Below, one piece after another: positions 12,363 through 23,456 of a stretch of DNA of 64,000 nt. Below the pieces are notes generated by a model, which was not told the DNA's origin, did no database searches, and saw only the letters and a list, made by a program, of their open reading frames with translations. A program made the translations under genes and the position numbers. Source of the stretch: Chytridium lagenaria (taxonomy: Eukaryota; Chytridiomycota; Chytridiomycetes; Chytridiales; Chytridiaceae); NCBI GenBank assembly GCA_025449115.1, contig JAHLKC010000020.1, positions 62,001 through 126,000 on the forward strand, read 5' to 3'. Position 1 is the first letter of the stretch. Each line of letters opens with the position of its first letter.

Positions 12363-13590
12363 CGGATTCTTCTGGGAAGATTGATAACGAACTTTGTAAC
12401 ATTGTTCTCTCGCACCCTCGGAACCAAAGCGGAGAGGTAGCTGTTTAGTTTGAAAGCACACGGAGGAAGGGGGAGTACGATGCTTATTTGAGGTTAATGT
12501 ATATGCCGGTGGGAAATAAAAAATGTATATGACTCTAGCAATTTTAATGTAGACTGGATAAGGAGTGATGAGAAAATTGGTGCGAGTGGTATGCAATAGT
12601 TTATTGCTGCAGAACAACGCGTCAACTTTACTGGAAAGAGTTCCATGGTAACCACAATATTTTTAGTAAGATATTTAAATTTCATGTGCATGTAATCATC
12701 CAGTTTTTGGTATACGAATCTCGATGGGAAAACACACGTATATTAATGAGGTAATGAGTTTTTGAAAGAGTCAGGTTTTCAAGACCGGAAAAGAACCTGA
12801 CATGAAGAAACCGAGAGAAATAAAAAAACGAGATTGCGAAAAACAGGTAACTTAAACGCCAAATACGAAAAACTATGAGATCACATGTACTGAAAATGCA
12901 ATTGCATTCCATAGGTAAATAATAACTCAAAAGTAGTATAGCGCTTTCTCCTAAATTGTCTTCACTGCAATTCCAGGGTTATCTCCACTTCCTCCGAATC
13001 GACTCCGGAGCCTCTCTTATTGAAGCACTTTATAGAAAAAAAAGGAATTCATGGCGGGAAAACGCCCCCGGACATGGTAAGAGAAACTCAATCTAAAAAC
13101 GTTAATGATTAGTTTCTTTCTTTTTTCATTGTTCTTCTTTTATTTGATAAATCGTGTAGCTTTGCAACTAATTAAAACCTCGTCCTTTTTTATACAAAAA
13201 AGGAACGATCGCAGTATCCCTCACCCATCCCGTAAATCCCCGTAAAGTAACAGGTAAAGCATGCAATCAAAACCTTCCTAAATAATAATAGTCATGCCCG
13301 AAATATGTGAACTAAGGAAAACATAACCTAAACGAAACAGATAACGGAAGGATGGGTAGTCAGCCCATTGAAGAATATTCCGAGGATTATCCCATGACAA
13401 AGGAATAACAAGGGAAATAAAAATAAAAGCGATGAAAACGAATATGAAAACGCGTCAATCCGACGCGTCAAATAACAACGACACGTTGCGGACGCGTTAA
13501 AGTGGCGTCATACTTCAACATCTTCGATTGCAAATAGAACTAGATCATGCTTACTTGTACCAAGGAACCCAATGTCTGAAAGAGAGTGAT
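12363..13590. other. Intergenic, nothing recognised
   Basis: About 1.2 kb AT-rich DNA between the ankyrin-like gene and the Sel1 remnant. No ORF with believable composition and no RNA gene is seen. Confidence 0.4.
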
Positions 13591-13726
13591 CCGTCATGCG
13601 AAGGAGTCGATATCCGTTGATTTTAAGACCTGTTTAAAATGTTGATGTAGACCAAAAACCAAACAAAACTTTACCTGGAATTTCTTTAATACCATCCCCC
13701 CAAATCCGCACCCTTTTAGCCAGGTA

Positions 13727-14774
13727 ATGATATCACCTGAAGGCCACACAAGGACGTCCTCCATGTTCTTGATACACGTCAAGACCTCAACGCGGCGGTC
13801 AGCATATACCGTGAAGCTATTGATAATAACTACGCGGCAGCCATGCACCCGACTTGGGATCTTGTATGAATATGGCGCCGCAGGGCTGCCCGATGATCCT
13901 CTTCAAGCCATTCAGCTATATAGGAAAGCAGCGCCACTCAGAGATGCGAGGAGCTTGGTGAGGCTTGGTGATTGTCATCCAGATGGAGTTGGGTTTGATA
14001 GGGATGTAGCGCAGGCTACATTTGGTATGGGAGGCAAGCGATATGGGGAGTCGGGAAGCTGAAACGAGACTTGCGATGGTGTGTATGAGTGTGGATCATG
14101 GTGAGGGGTGTAGGACGGCGGAGGAGGTGGATGGGGTGAATGCGCAGAGGGGGCGGCAATTTCCAAGGGGACTTGTGGAAGCGGGAGAGGCGAGTTTAAT
14201 AGTTGTGATGGGGGGATTTAATGAGTACGGGGTTCGCGCGCCGGTGATGAGGTGGGATATTGTAGGGGCTATGAATCTTTTACGGACAGGCAGCGGAACG
14301 ATGTGGGAATGCCAAGAGGAATGGAGAGGTTGGGGACATGTTTTGAAAAAGGATTGGGGTGGTAAGGGATGTGGGGATGACGATCAGTGCTATAAGGAGA
14401 GTACGGGGAGAGGAGATACGAGGGGGATGGCGGGACTTGCAGGGTGTTACGGAAACCGATGTGTTGCAGGTGGGAAGGATGTAGGGAGAAGGGCAATAGT
14501 GTTGTATAGGACTGCGGTTGAGCTTGGAAATGCGGATATGCTTTGGGTGTTGTGTATGCCAAGGCGGGTGTGGGTGGTGTGGAGCGGGGTGAAGTCGCAG
14601 ATGGAGATATTGGTGGAAGTGCGGTGGATGCTGTGGAGATGCTCGAGTCTGAGAGAGCGGGAGCGGGAAGGGGATCCTCTGATTCTGATCTGCAGCCGGC
14701 ACAGAAATTGTTTCGACGCGCAGGCCCAGCCAGTTATGAAGGACCGGGTAAATAGTTTAGGCGATTATTCCTAA
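13727..14774 (+). pseudogene. Decayed or frameshifted Sel1-repeat gene
   Basis: Sel1-type tetratricopeptide units can be read only by changing frame. Near 13785-13845 one frame gives DLNAAVSIYREAIDNNYAAAM. The adjoining frame from about 13848 gives TRLGILYEYGAAGLPDDPLQ, AIQLYRKAAPLRDARSLVRL and GDCHPDGVGFDRDVAQA. Another frame from 14025 gives ASDMGSREAETRLAMV, and another near 14500 AIVLYRTAVELGNADMLWVL. The pattern A-x-x-x-Y-x-x-A-A-x-x-G and R-L-G-x-x-Y-x-x-G is diagnostic of Sel1 repeats, which form protein-binding solenoids. At least three frame changes in 1 kb, with loss of the repeat consensus towards the 3' end, favour a relic, although the indel-prone assembly could exaggerate this. 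No clear start was found. Confidence 0.6.
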
Positions 14775-14978
14775 GGTTTAACGTTGTGTGACTTTAATGT
14801 GATACAAATGAAATGGCTTAGAGACGTAAAATTAACCATGTGAGCTGACGTCAAGAACTCCAAAAAAAAGGTGCTTGTATCACTAGGAGTGTCTGACAGG
14901 AAGAATTTGAGCATTGCCTTGTGACTGCCCTTCCATGGTTCATCCCATCTTTTCTCACTCCCTCTCGCCTTACTCAAG

Positions 14979-15330
14979 ATGCCGTCCATCACATCCATAG
15001 TCATCACCATCCTCGCTGCCGCCTCAGCTACCTCCGTCTCTGCTGTCGGACTTGAGAAGCGTGAGGTCCTTGACACCCAATGCAACTCTTGCTGGTTCGG
15101 CTTTCCTCTCTGCTACCCCGTCTTTGACCGCACATGCTGGAAGGCTTGTGAGGCAAAAGGATTCTCGAACAAGAAGTGGCCCGCTTGCGTTTTTGAATGC
15201 TGGTAAGTTCTTGGTTATTGGTAAAATAAGTGATGGCTGACAGGCTTTTGTGTAGGTGATGGAAACCATTACTGCGAATGTTTTGCCGATGCTGTGCCGG
15301 AACCCGCCCCTTCTGCCATTGAGGCATAGA
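14979..15330 (+). CDS. Small secreted cysteine-rich protein
   Basis: The ORF starts MPSITSIVITILAAASATSV, a clear signal peptide ending near VSA (residue 22), followed by a dibasic LEKRE site and a Cys-dense domain (CNSCW, LCYPV, CWKAC, ACVFEC). A donor GTAAGT lies at 15205 after codon 75. The next exon would start at an AG near 15242 or 15255; the second choice reads CECFADAVPEPAPS before a stop at 15330 but needs a one-base phase change, while the first gives a stop a few codons later. C-x3-C followed by C-x-C is reminiscent of disulfide-stabilised small secreted fungal proteins. The function is unknown. The secretion signal is strong, the C-terminus uncertain. Confidence 0.55.
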
Positions 15331-16017
15331 CTGTGTCTTTTGACCAAGTTCTTTGGCCCTAGTGTAAACTCCTACAATTTTTTCTATGTGCTCGTATAGA
15401 TGTTAGTTTTTTTTATTTAAATGTTCCTCCCTGGAGCCGAATGCTCTTCTTAATAATAAATCATATTGCCTATAAATACTACTGGACTTGATCCAAATGG
15501 TCAAATGGTGGTGAAGGATATTGTCATAAGTAAGGTACAAGGCATTAAATGAAGGAAGTTAATCGTTTTAGGCAATACGGAAGGACTCAGTGTAAACACA
15601 TTTTATGGGCATTCGCGTAGAATTTAAGAATTTGGGTGCTTGTGATTAGCAGGTATGAGGGTTAGAGACCGTAATCTTGACTTCACTTAGATTCTTCAAC
15701 ACTACAAACCATCAATGCCAGGTTCTGCCTTGAATGCAGGTGATGAGTCCTTTCTCTGCGAGTATTTATGGTTTAAAAGTGTGACTCACACAGCAATAAA
15801 ATAATATCTGGTGACGTCATTCATCAAAATGGTGTAACAATGGGTGTCTTACCTCTGTAGTACAAGCCACGAAATGACGATGCAATTATAAGGAGGGGTC
15901 CTTTGTCTTGGATTCATTTACATTTCCTCGTGGAAGGCGTATAAAAAATCCAAAAAACCTTTAAAATGCGCCTAATTTTCCATTTTTTTTTCATTACCGC
16001 ACGCTGCAATATCCACC
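15331..16017. other. Intergenic, nothing recognised
   Basis: About 690 bp between two secreted-protein genes of the same orientation. A possible TATA-like TATAAAAAAT lies at about 15941, some 75 bp ahead of the downstream start. Confidence 0.35.
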
Positions 16018-17264
16018 ATGAAATCTGTCATCCTCTGTCAAGCTCTCCTTGCCTCCTTCGTCCTCGCGGGTGGTAGCTCTGTGGTAGCCTGTCCCTTCAC
16101 CCGCACCTCCCCACTCAAGAATTACCCCCATCCGCTCCCCAGACCTCTCTGTCCAAACCATTTCTACAACTCTCTCTTCCTCTGAACTCCTCATCGGTTC
16201 ATTCGGTGCCCTCTACTCATCAACCAATGGCGGAAGGTCTTTCAAGACCATGACTAAAAAGGGTGATAACTACTGGGGTGCGATAAAGACAAGCAAAGGA
16301 ACTTACTCACTTCAAGCCCTCAGTCACTCTTGAGGTCAACGGATGGTGGTGCTAGCTTCACGGCCTTGAACCTAATGGCCCCTGGAGGGTACCCTCTGTC
16401 TTCCACAGCCGGAAAGATGTTTGCTGTTATTGGTGATCAGGTAATTGAGCGCCGTTCGCGCCTATTTATGCTGTTCCTCTCCATAATCAAAAGTGTTAGC
16501 TCTGATACGTTTTATAGATCATCTGGGGCACTCAAAACGGTTTCTACGCAAGTGACGACGACGGTGCATCATGGGCACCCATCGACTGCAAAGGTCTCGT
16601 CCCGCTCTCCAACACCCCAAACTCTACCATCAATGAATGCGAATACCTCTTTGTCCGTTCCATGGCCGTCACCCCCGACTCCAAACAAGTCCTTACCGTC
16701 TTCTCCGTCGTCGGTCTCCCCGGGGTTTACTCTCTCTCCGTCCCCGTCCCCAAGGTCAACAACGTTTACACCCCAACATGGAACGTCCATCTCCCTCAAC
16801 CACTTTGCCCCGGTGATGCTAACCCTATCCCTGGTGAAGGATCCCTCTGCTCTGATTCTGGCCCTATCGCCGTCTTCAACGGAAGAGTCTACGTTGGATC
16901 CTCCCGAAACCTCATCTCATTCCCCCTTGCCGCCTCGAGCGCCGTCGTTGAAGCCACCACCGTCCTCACCGCTTCCACCGTTGAAACCGAGATGGTCGGA
17001 CTTGAAGTTTCTTCCGATGGTAAAGTCCTTGCCGCGTCTTGGTCGGGGGGTCTTTACTCGTCTACTTCTGGAAACGCTGGTTCATGGGTCCAGCCTGATT
17101 CGTCGGCTTGCTCAAAACCTAGCTTCTTCAACTGGAACCCCACAGTGCCCCAGGGATACTTTACACGTGGTCTCGCTCCCGCTGGTGGACCTGCTGTTGC
17201 TAACCAGGCATCCTTTGCTGTTGGCACCAACTTTGGTCCGTACATTTGGACCATCAAGTACTAA
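16018..17264 (+). CDS. Secreted BNR-repeat (beta-propeller) protein, frameshifted
   Basis: The start at 16018, MKSVILCQALLASFVLAGGS, is a signal peptide. Downstream are three Asp-box/BNR-type units, STNGGRSFKTM (16225), STDGGASFTAL (16335) and SDDDGASWAPI (16553); S-x-D-x-G-x-(S/T)-(F/W) is the hallmark of sialidase-like and Vps10-like propellers. The last part (16660-17264) is one clean frame ending NFGPYIWTIKY. An intron lies at about 16441-16518 (GTAATT...TAG). Two frame changes, near 16119 and 16329, separate the signal peptide, the first BNR unit and the rest. No sialidase Arg triad is visible, so enzymatic activity is not claimed; it may be a secreted binding or wall protein. Confidence 0.6.
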
Positions 17265-17275
17265 GAATACTAAAT

Positions 17276-17998
17276 AACAAGTACTTTGACCCCCTTTCTT
17301 TCATGTTTTTCAGATTCCCTTTTTGATTACAATGGAAGTTTGTAGTTCCTTCCAAAATAATGTTTAGAAATGATTGTAGACGCTGATATTTATGTTGAGA
17401 CTTGGAATATAAAATCCTCCTTTTTATAGGGAATATATGCACTCAAAATTAAAGCAAAAGCAACTAAAATTACGAGTTTCCAGCATCATTAAAGAGTCGA
17501 GCCTGTCGATTTTATGTCAACAGACTCCAATGCCGTTGGGGAATGCTTATCGTATTTCTTTCGTCATCTCAACACCTTTAATTATATACGATTGTTTCCA
17601 GAAAACCAGGAGAATGGACCTCTAAAAGGCGCCAACAGTTCATCCTTTCAGCCACGCGGTGGAATATCTGAACAGAGTCGAATTTTAACTAAAAAGACGG
17701 ATATACTGCTAAACTTAAGTAAACTCATGCTCTGTCACTTTGCCTTGCAGATTAAACTCCGCTCAACAGACTATGTCCTGTCCAGCCATGCCGTCTTGTC
17801 TGCTCATCAGCATGACGTTAGATCTTGAAAATGACCTCACGATTTAGCACACTTCAGTACTCGGCCATACGAAGGTAAGGAACCCTATGGTACTCACAAG
17901 ATTCACAAGATCGCCAAAGGTGAATGCAGTGGAGGTAATCGACATGAACCTTAATATCCTGGAAACATGCTCGACCCAAATACGCCTGGCCCCCCAAG
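17276..17998. other. Intergenic, no convincing gene
   Basis: About 720 bp. A 104-codon plus-strand reading frame (17514-17828) has no recognisable domain or biased codon pattern and is not called. Confidence 0.35.
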
Positions 17999-20109
17999 GT
18001 GCATCCTGATTCCAACGACATCTCATCCACGTACATTCCCAGCAGCCTCCCATCGCTCTCTCCCGCACCCTCTCCAGAACCCCGTCAATCCAATTTATTC
18101 TCTAATATTTTTGCAACACGTCGCCCACTCTTCTCAGCGACAGATACGCCGAACCATGCAAAGCTGAATCGATTTATGGTGTATCCTCTAGGGATGGGAT
18201 TCACGGAGAGAGATTTAGAAGTAGAGTACAAGAAGAATGTGCAGGAAACGAGTGTCGCAAAATCAAAAGGGTTGATAATGGCGTATATTCTGTCGGTACT
18301 TGCGACATATGGAGCGACGTATGCAGTCATGAGACCGGTGCCGCCTTGGTTCTCCAAAGGTACGTAATGACGATTTCTTGGATGAGCCTTCCAATTAACT
18401 GTTTTCCAAGCTATTGCACCAAAGATGGCGTCGGTGTTCCTTGCCTTTGTGGGATGGGGTCTCTTGACATGGAAGAGAGAGTTTTTCGTCAAGCACCTGA
18501 CGAATTACATGTTGATAGTACCAACAGTGGTGGCAATCTTTTTCATGGTATATTTCCTACCTATCCTCTAGGAGTATCTGACGATAACAGGTATCAGATG
18601 ATTATTACTATTTCCAAGAATATGAGAGGAAGGGAGGATTGCGAGGTGAAAGTTTCGAAGCGTTTATGAGACCATGTATGTCATTTTATGCACTTCTTCA
18701 TGTCGTGCTCGTTTTTTGTAACTACTTCAAAAGTTTATGTTGTCATGATTTACTCTATCGGAATCATGCAGATGAATAGTCTTTACAGCTTCATTGGCAG
18801 TCACATCGCCGTTATAGTTGGGTAAGTTGTACGACCATAAATCACGGCTAATATATATTATTATCGTTCAAAAAGATTGATTACACCGTTAGTCGTTGTG
18901 GACGGTTTGAATGCTACGAGTCTTTTAAGTGCTGCAACTTATATCTCACCATGTGAGTTCTCACGTATATATGCGGAAAACCCTCATTTCCTCTAGAGCC
19001 ATGTCTGCTGACCAGTATTGGATATTAGCCGAAGAAAGATTTTCATTTTGGAGCATATTCTCGCAACGTTTATGTCACTGGACCCGTCAACAATTCGCCA
19101 AATGAGCAGCAAAGTACTCCTCTCTGCAGTAGGGGAACTTTCCTTGTTGCAGGTAAAGTAGCATTTTTCAACTCAATTGTAATCGTCGGTGTTGAACGAT
19201 TTCTAGAACTTGAAGCTTGCACCCATCGTTTTAAATCAATTTACGATAGAGCCGCTGGCAGGCTCTTCCACGCGTGCGAAGTTGATGGCGAATGTGAATC
19301 GAATGCTGCCTCCACGGTTTGAAAAATGGAACGATGAACTTGATTTCCACAGTTGGAAGCAGAATGTCTTTCTCTCTATGTTTAGGCTCAACAATATCTT
19401 ATCTCTCGTCCTTTTCATCGTCGAACCATTCTTAAACGCCAACAGGTACAGTTTTTTTGCCTTTATTAAAATCGTGCTTACCTTTTCGTTTCCAAGCTAC
19501 TGCAACCCCGATCGTGTCATCGTCATCTCCCCCACTCTCTGCCAATCCACCACACTAGGTCCATACATACATCGTTTCCGTCTCACCCTCTTCCCAACCG
19601 TCACCGTCACCTTCCTCCTTCTCTCCCTTTTCCGCAAACTATCCCCAACCATCCACCAATACCTCGCCGTCATCATGACCGTCATTATCGGCTTCTCCAC
19701 CATCCACATCATCGCCGTCATCTCAGGCTCCGAGTTTGACAATGGTGTAAGAGACGGCACAGTCTCTCTTTTCAATGTCCTCTTTTTCAGTCGCATCGTA
19801 TCGTTTGGGTGCGGATCACGCGTCACGTTGCGGTATCTTCTTGTAGGGATGGGGTTGTTGAATTTTGCGGGTTTTTTGGTGTTCAAGGTATCCACCAAGG
19901 CGCCATTATCGGTGTATTTATTTGTTGCGATGAATGGAGTGGTGGCGACGGCTGTTGTGTATTTTGTGGTGAAGAATTCGGAGGATATGGATAGGAGATT
20001 GTTTGTGCTGTTGAGAATATTTGATTTAAGGACTTTGCAGAGAGGGTTTGGACATGGCGTTGTGCGGGGAGTTACGCATTGGCGGTATACGCAGCAGGAT
20101 CTTGCGTAA
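17999..20109 (+). CDS. Unrecognised multi-pass membrane protein, many exons
   Basis: From 17999 (MHPDSNDISSTYIPSSLP, Ser/Pro-rich cytosolic tail) the gene has GLIMAYILSVLATYGATYAV (about 18270-18330), a spliced junction at about 18360 to 18411 giving a second helix MASVFLAFVGWGLL, and a third LIVPTVVAIFFM. A fourth block lies at about 18780-18960 (LYSFIGSHIAVIVG, then LITPLVVVDGLN). A soluble exon at 19026-19150 continues at 19206 (NLKLAPIVLNQF). The C-terminal exon (19496-20109) has about five helices, including YLAVIMTVIIGFSTIHIIAV and VYLFVAMNGVVATAVVYFVV, and ends in a basic tail. Donors and acceptors mostly fit; the join near 18660-18770 does not. I recognise no family. It could be a receptor or transporter; chytrid cyclase and histidine-kinase receptors have similar amino-terminal halves, but no catalytic domain follows. 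Confidence 0.5.
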
Positions 20110-20631
20110 AAACATGCATGCATTGTAAATACGCCCAAAGTTTTACGATTACAGTATTACTTGGAGTGGACATAAACACTATATGTCAAGGAAGAGACAT
20201 TAAAAGAACAAGAAGAAAAAAAAAGAGAACAGAACGTACTATAGAATCCAAGATGACATCGCTTATGGATTTTATAGTAACTCATGGGATTCCACGGAGA
20301 TAATATACTGCATTTATTGCAATTGGATCGAAAAAGAAACGATGGTAACGATAAAGATGGTGAAATAGAGAAAGAGCACGAATAAAATATTTGTGTCGCT
20401 GGTGTGTTAACCAAATGCATTTAAAATAATCTGAGAAATGGGTGTAGTGACAACAACCGTGTAAGAAAACGAACTAAAAGAAACCGGCCAGGATGGAACT
20501 ATTAAGCTTATCAGCCAAAGGAAAGGTAAAAGATGCAATGCCTGATATTCAACCACTTTCAAGTACCAACAAACAACAAAGGGATATGTGACAAAGAATA
20601 ATGATAAACCGTGAAAGCGTCAGGCACCTTC
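20110..20631. other. Convergent intergenic region
   Basis: Between the plus-strand membrane protein and the minus-strand cupredoxin gene (tail to tail). It is A-rich, with no gene seen. Confidence 0.4.
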
Positions 20632-21354
20632 TCAAATGAAAACCCCAACTCCAAGAACCAACCCAGCTCCAGCCGCCAACATCACCGCCATCCCGGCTCC
20701 CCCCATCTGCGCAGCCCCTCCAAAAGTAACATACGGCACCGACGGCCCCGTAATGACATTATTCGTCCCGGTCACCACTGTCTGGGTGATACCTCCGCCT
20801 GATCCACTTCCACCATTCCCCCCATTACCAGGAGCAGCCGTCCCGCTGGCAAACGGCGAAGTTGTCGCAGGAAGCGCCGCAATCACATTAATGGTTCCTT
20901 GACCGCCCTCGCTGCACTCGCTCCGACTCAAGCGGTCAACATACCAAAAGTATGTGCCGACGTTTTGGAATCGATAAGTGTATCCCTCGGAGCCTGAGTT
21001 GATAAGTCTGTTGCCACCAAATTCACTAGAAGCGGAGGGGGTGCAGTTGTTAAGAGCGGGTTGTTGAAAAAGATAGTAAGCTTAAACCTTTGCACATATT
21101 AGATTTTTAAGGACAGTAATGTAAGTGGACGTACAGAGAATGTCCACTGCACAGTTTCACCGGCTTGAATGGTGACGTTGTTGTTGGAGACGGAGGAAGA
21201 GCTACCCTGACCCACAAGATCCTGGCTTGACCCTGCACATCAAATACGCTTCAGCAACCCTGAAACCACATATACCGAAACCACTCACCCATGCAGGTGA
21301 AATAAGAAGGCAAAGAACGGCCACGGCCGACAGTAGCATCGTCTTTACGGTCAT
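20632..21354 (-). CDS. Secreted cupredoxin-domain protein, GPI-anchor type
   Basis: The start MTVKTMLLSAVAVLCLLISP at 21354 is a signal peptide. Next come a beta-strand part NNNVTIQAGETVQWTFS (about 21130-21190) and, after an intron, NCTPSASSEFGGNRL and YTYRFQNVGTYFWYVDRLSR. This is the plastocyanin-like fold of fungal extracellular cupredoxins: T-(V/I)-x-x-G-x-x-V-x-W-x-F, then Y-x-Y-x-F-x-x-x-G-x-Y-x-Y. The usual copper ligands (His, Cys, His) are largely replaced by Tyr and Trp, and one Cys remains, so copper binding is doubtful. The C-terminus is Gly/Thr-rich, then hydrophobic (MAVMLAAGAGLVLGVGVFI), as expected for a GPI signal. Exon joins near 21290 and 21120 are one base out of phase. 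Confidence 0.7.
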
Positions 21355-21686
21355 GTTCAATGATCTGATCTGCCGATGAAATAGACTTTTTTTTGACTAA
21401 AGAAGTTGACGGTTCTTGCAGGGGGGATGATGGAATCCGATGGATGAGGCCAGGGGGTGGTTGAAAGGCGTTTAGACAAATTTGGCGAAAAAAAGGTCCA
21501 AAAACAGCCTCCGTTGTCCACCAATAAGATTCTACGAAAGCGGTCAACCTCATTGCGTAAGCGACACGTTTATTGAAAAAAGAATAAAAAAACAGAAGTT
21601 GCGACGGGATATGCTGACAGCCAACACGGAGCATACAGCAAGGAGGAGTACACGCGTACGAGAAAAAAAACAGTAAAGTTTCAACG

Positions 21687-22944
21687 CTAGTGGCCTATCT
21701 CGGAAGACCATCCATCCGCATGTTCAAATCCATTCTGGCCAGACCGATAATCATCAAACGCCTACATCAAGACAAAAAAATTCAAACCACGCACTGTTTT
21801 GAACATCACCGTAAACTCTTCATATTTACCTGATGGATTTCCGCCTGCTCATTCATCACAAACGGTCCATACTGCACAATCTTTTCCCCAATTGGCTGTC
21901 CGCGATCAATACAAAATGAGAGTCTTCATCCTCAGATGACTTGGAAATACACTGCATCGCCGTCCTTGGAGAACACAACCGTAGTATGAGGTCCGACAGG
22001 ATTTCCGTCTTCTTCAAATTTGGTGCTCCCTGCCAACGTGTAAACGAACGTCGTGTACCCCGCCGGTATATTCTACGTATCGTAAGCCAGACACCTAACC
22101 AATATTAATACCTGCACCCCCATGCCCCCCTTCTCCACCTTCACATCCAAATAAAATATTGGTGTAAACGTCTTAACCTCCGCCTTCACCCCAAACTCTC
22201 GCCCGCAATGACCTTCACCTTCACCTTCCACTCCCAGCTCTCGGTACATCCTCATCCTTCAATTCCTGATACCGCGGTTCCGTCATTTTGTGTTTCGCTG
22301 GTAGGTTTATCCAAAGCTGAAGACCGCGACAGAGAACACCAGGGAGCGGCATTTCGGCGTGGACTATGCCACGACCGGCCGTCATCCATTGGAGGTCGCC
22401 TGGGTTGATTGTACCAGTGCGGCCGGTGAAGTCTTCATGGAGAAGCTGCCTTCGAGCATATAGGTGCTAGTTTCAAAGCTGAGGTTCTTGAGTCAATGAT
22501 TTGTTGAAGTATTCACTCACCCGCGATGGGGATGGTCTGTCGGAGGTGTTAAGCAAAAGAATGATGATAGTAGGTAAACACGATCAACGTACCAGGAAAC
22601 CCTGCCGGCGCCATAACCGAAAACTCATCCAACATTAAAAACGGATCCAAATTCCTTAACTCCTCTGTCCCAATCGACCTCCTAACTCTTGCCCCGTCTC
22701 CATCAACTTGTTCCTACACTTCATTAAACTTGTCGACCTTCCACAGCAAACTCACCCTCGACAAAACTTGCTTCACGACAGATTTGAACGCAACTTGTTC
22801 TGGCATAACGGACTTGTAGGCGATGAAAGAGTGGGGGAGGATACGAACTAATGCTTCAATGACGGGTTGACGGATGAAGGGAAGGCGGATCAGGATGGAT
22901 ACGAGGAGGACGGTTGCTGTTAGGATTCGGAAGACTGGACGCAT
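21687..22944 (-). CDS. Pirin with N-terminal hydrophobic segment, frameshifted
   Basis: Pirins are iron-binding bicupins; some act as nuclear cofactors or quercetinases. The conserved part reads RVRRSIGTEELRNLDPFLML, DEFSVMAPAGFP, then DHPHRGFETSTYMLEGSFF, HEDFTGRTGTINPGDLQWMT, AGRGIVHAEMP: the expected metal-site His-x-His, a further His and a Glu are present. Introns lie at about 22598-22540, 22520-22484 and in the 5' part (GTGAGT...TGTAG), all in phase. Upstream of the pirin domain the gene encodes MRPVFRILTATVLLVSILIR, a membrane-type or mitochondrial leader unusual for pirins. In the C-terminal cupin the frame changes about four times (near 22220, 22190, 21940, 21900), mostly at short G/C runs. 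The final exon reads AFDDYRSGQNGFEHADG. The gene may be intact in life or a young pseudogene. Confidence 0.75.
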
Positions 22945-23456
22945 GACTGTGTGGGAGACAATTGTTGACTTTAACCGATCCCGATGACACAAAGTTGGGA
23001 ACGCGCTGGTGGACCAAACGAGTAGCTCGCTCTTTCGCGTCGCCACAAAAATGAATAACAGCCTCGAAGAGCCTCAGTGAGTAAGGGCTTATTGTAAAGA
23101 ATCCTATTTTATTGGAGAAAGATGGTGAGGCGTCCATGTCGACAAACACGCTTGCTTAAGATGGCGACTCTTGTTAAAACTGATGGCAGAATCCAAATGG
23201 CCCTTTAGCCTTGCTCAAGTAATTATTTAAGCACAAATGTGAAGAAACAAGACAAAAATCAAGGATGCGTAGATAACACATGCATGCGGATTCAAAGTGG
23301 GAAGAAAAAATATACAGTATTGAAGAATTGAAACACATCACAACATAACGAAACAAAATGCATGACAGGAAAAGAGAGCATAGACGCCAGAATGCTCAAA
23401 CTCAACGCGAATAAATTGAAGAACAGAACTCCTGAAATAAAAATATCGACGGTGCT
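22945..23456. other. Intergenic between pirin and unrecognised gene
   Basis: About 510 bp, upstream of pirin and downstream of the next minus-strand gene. No feature seen. Confidence 0.35.
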
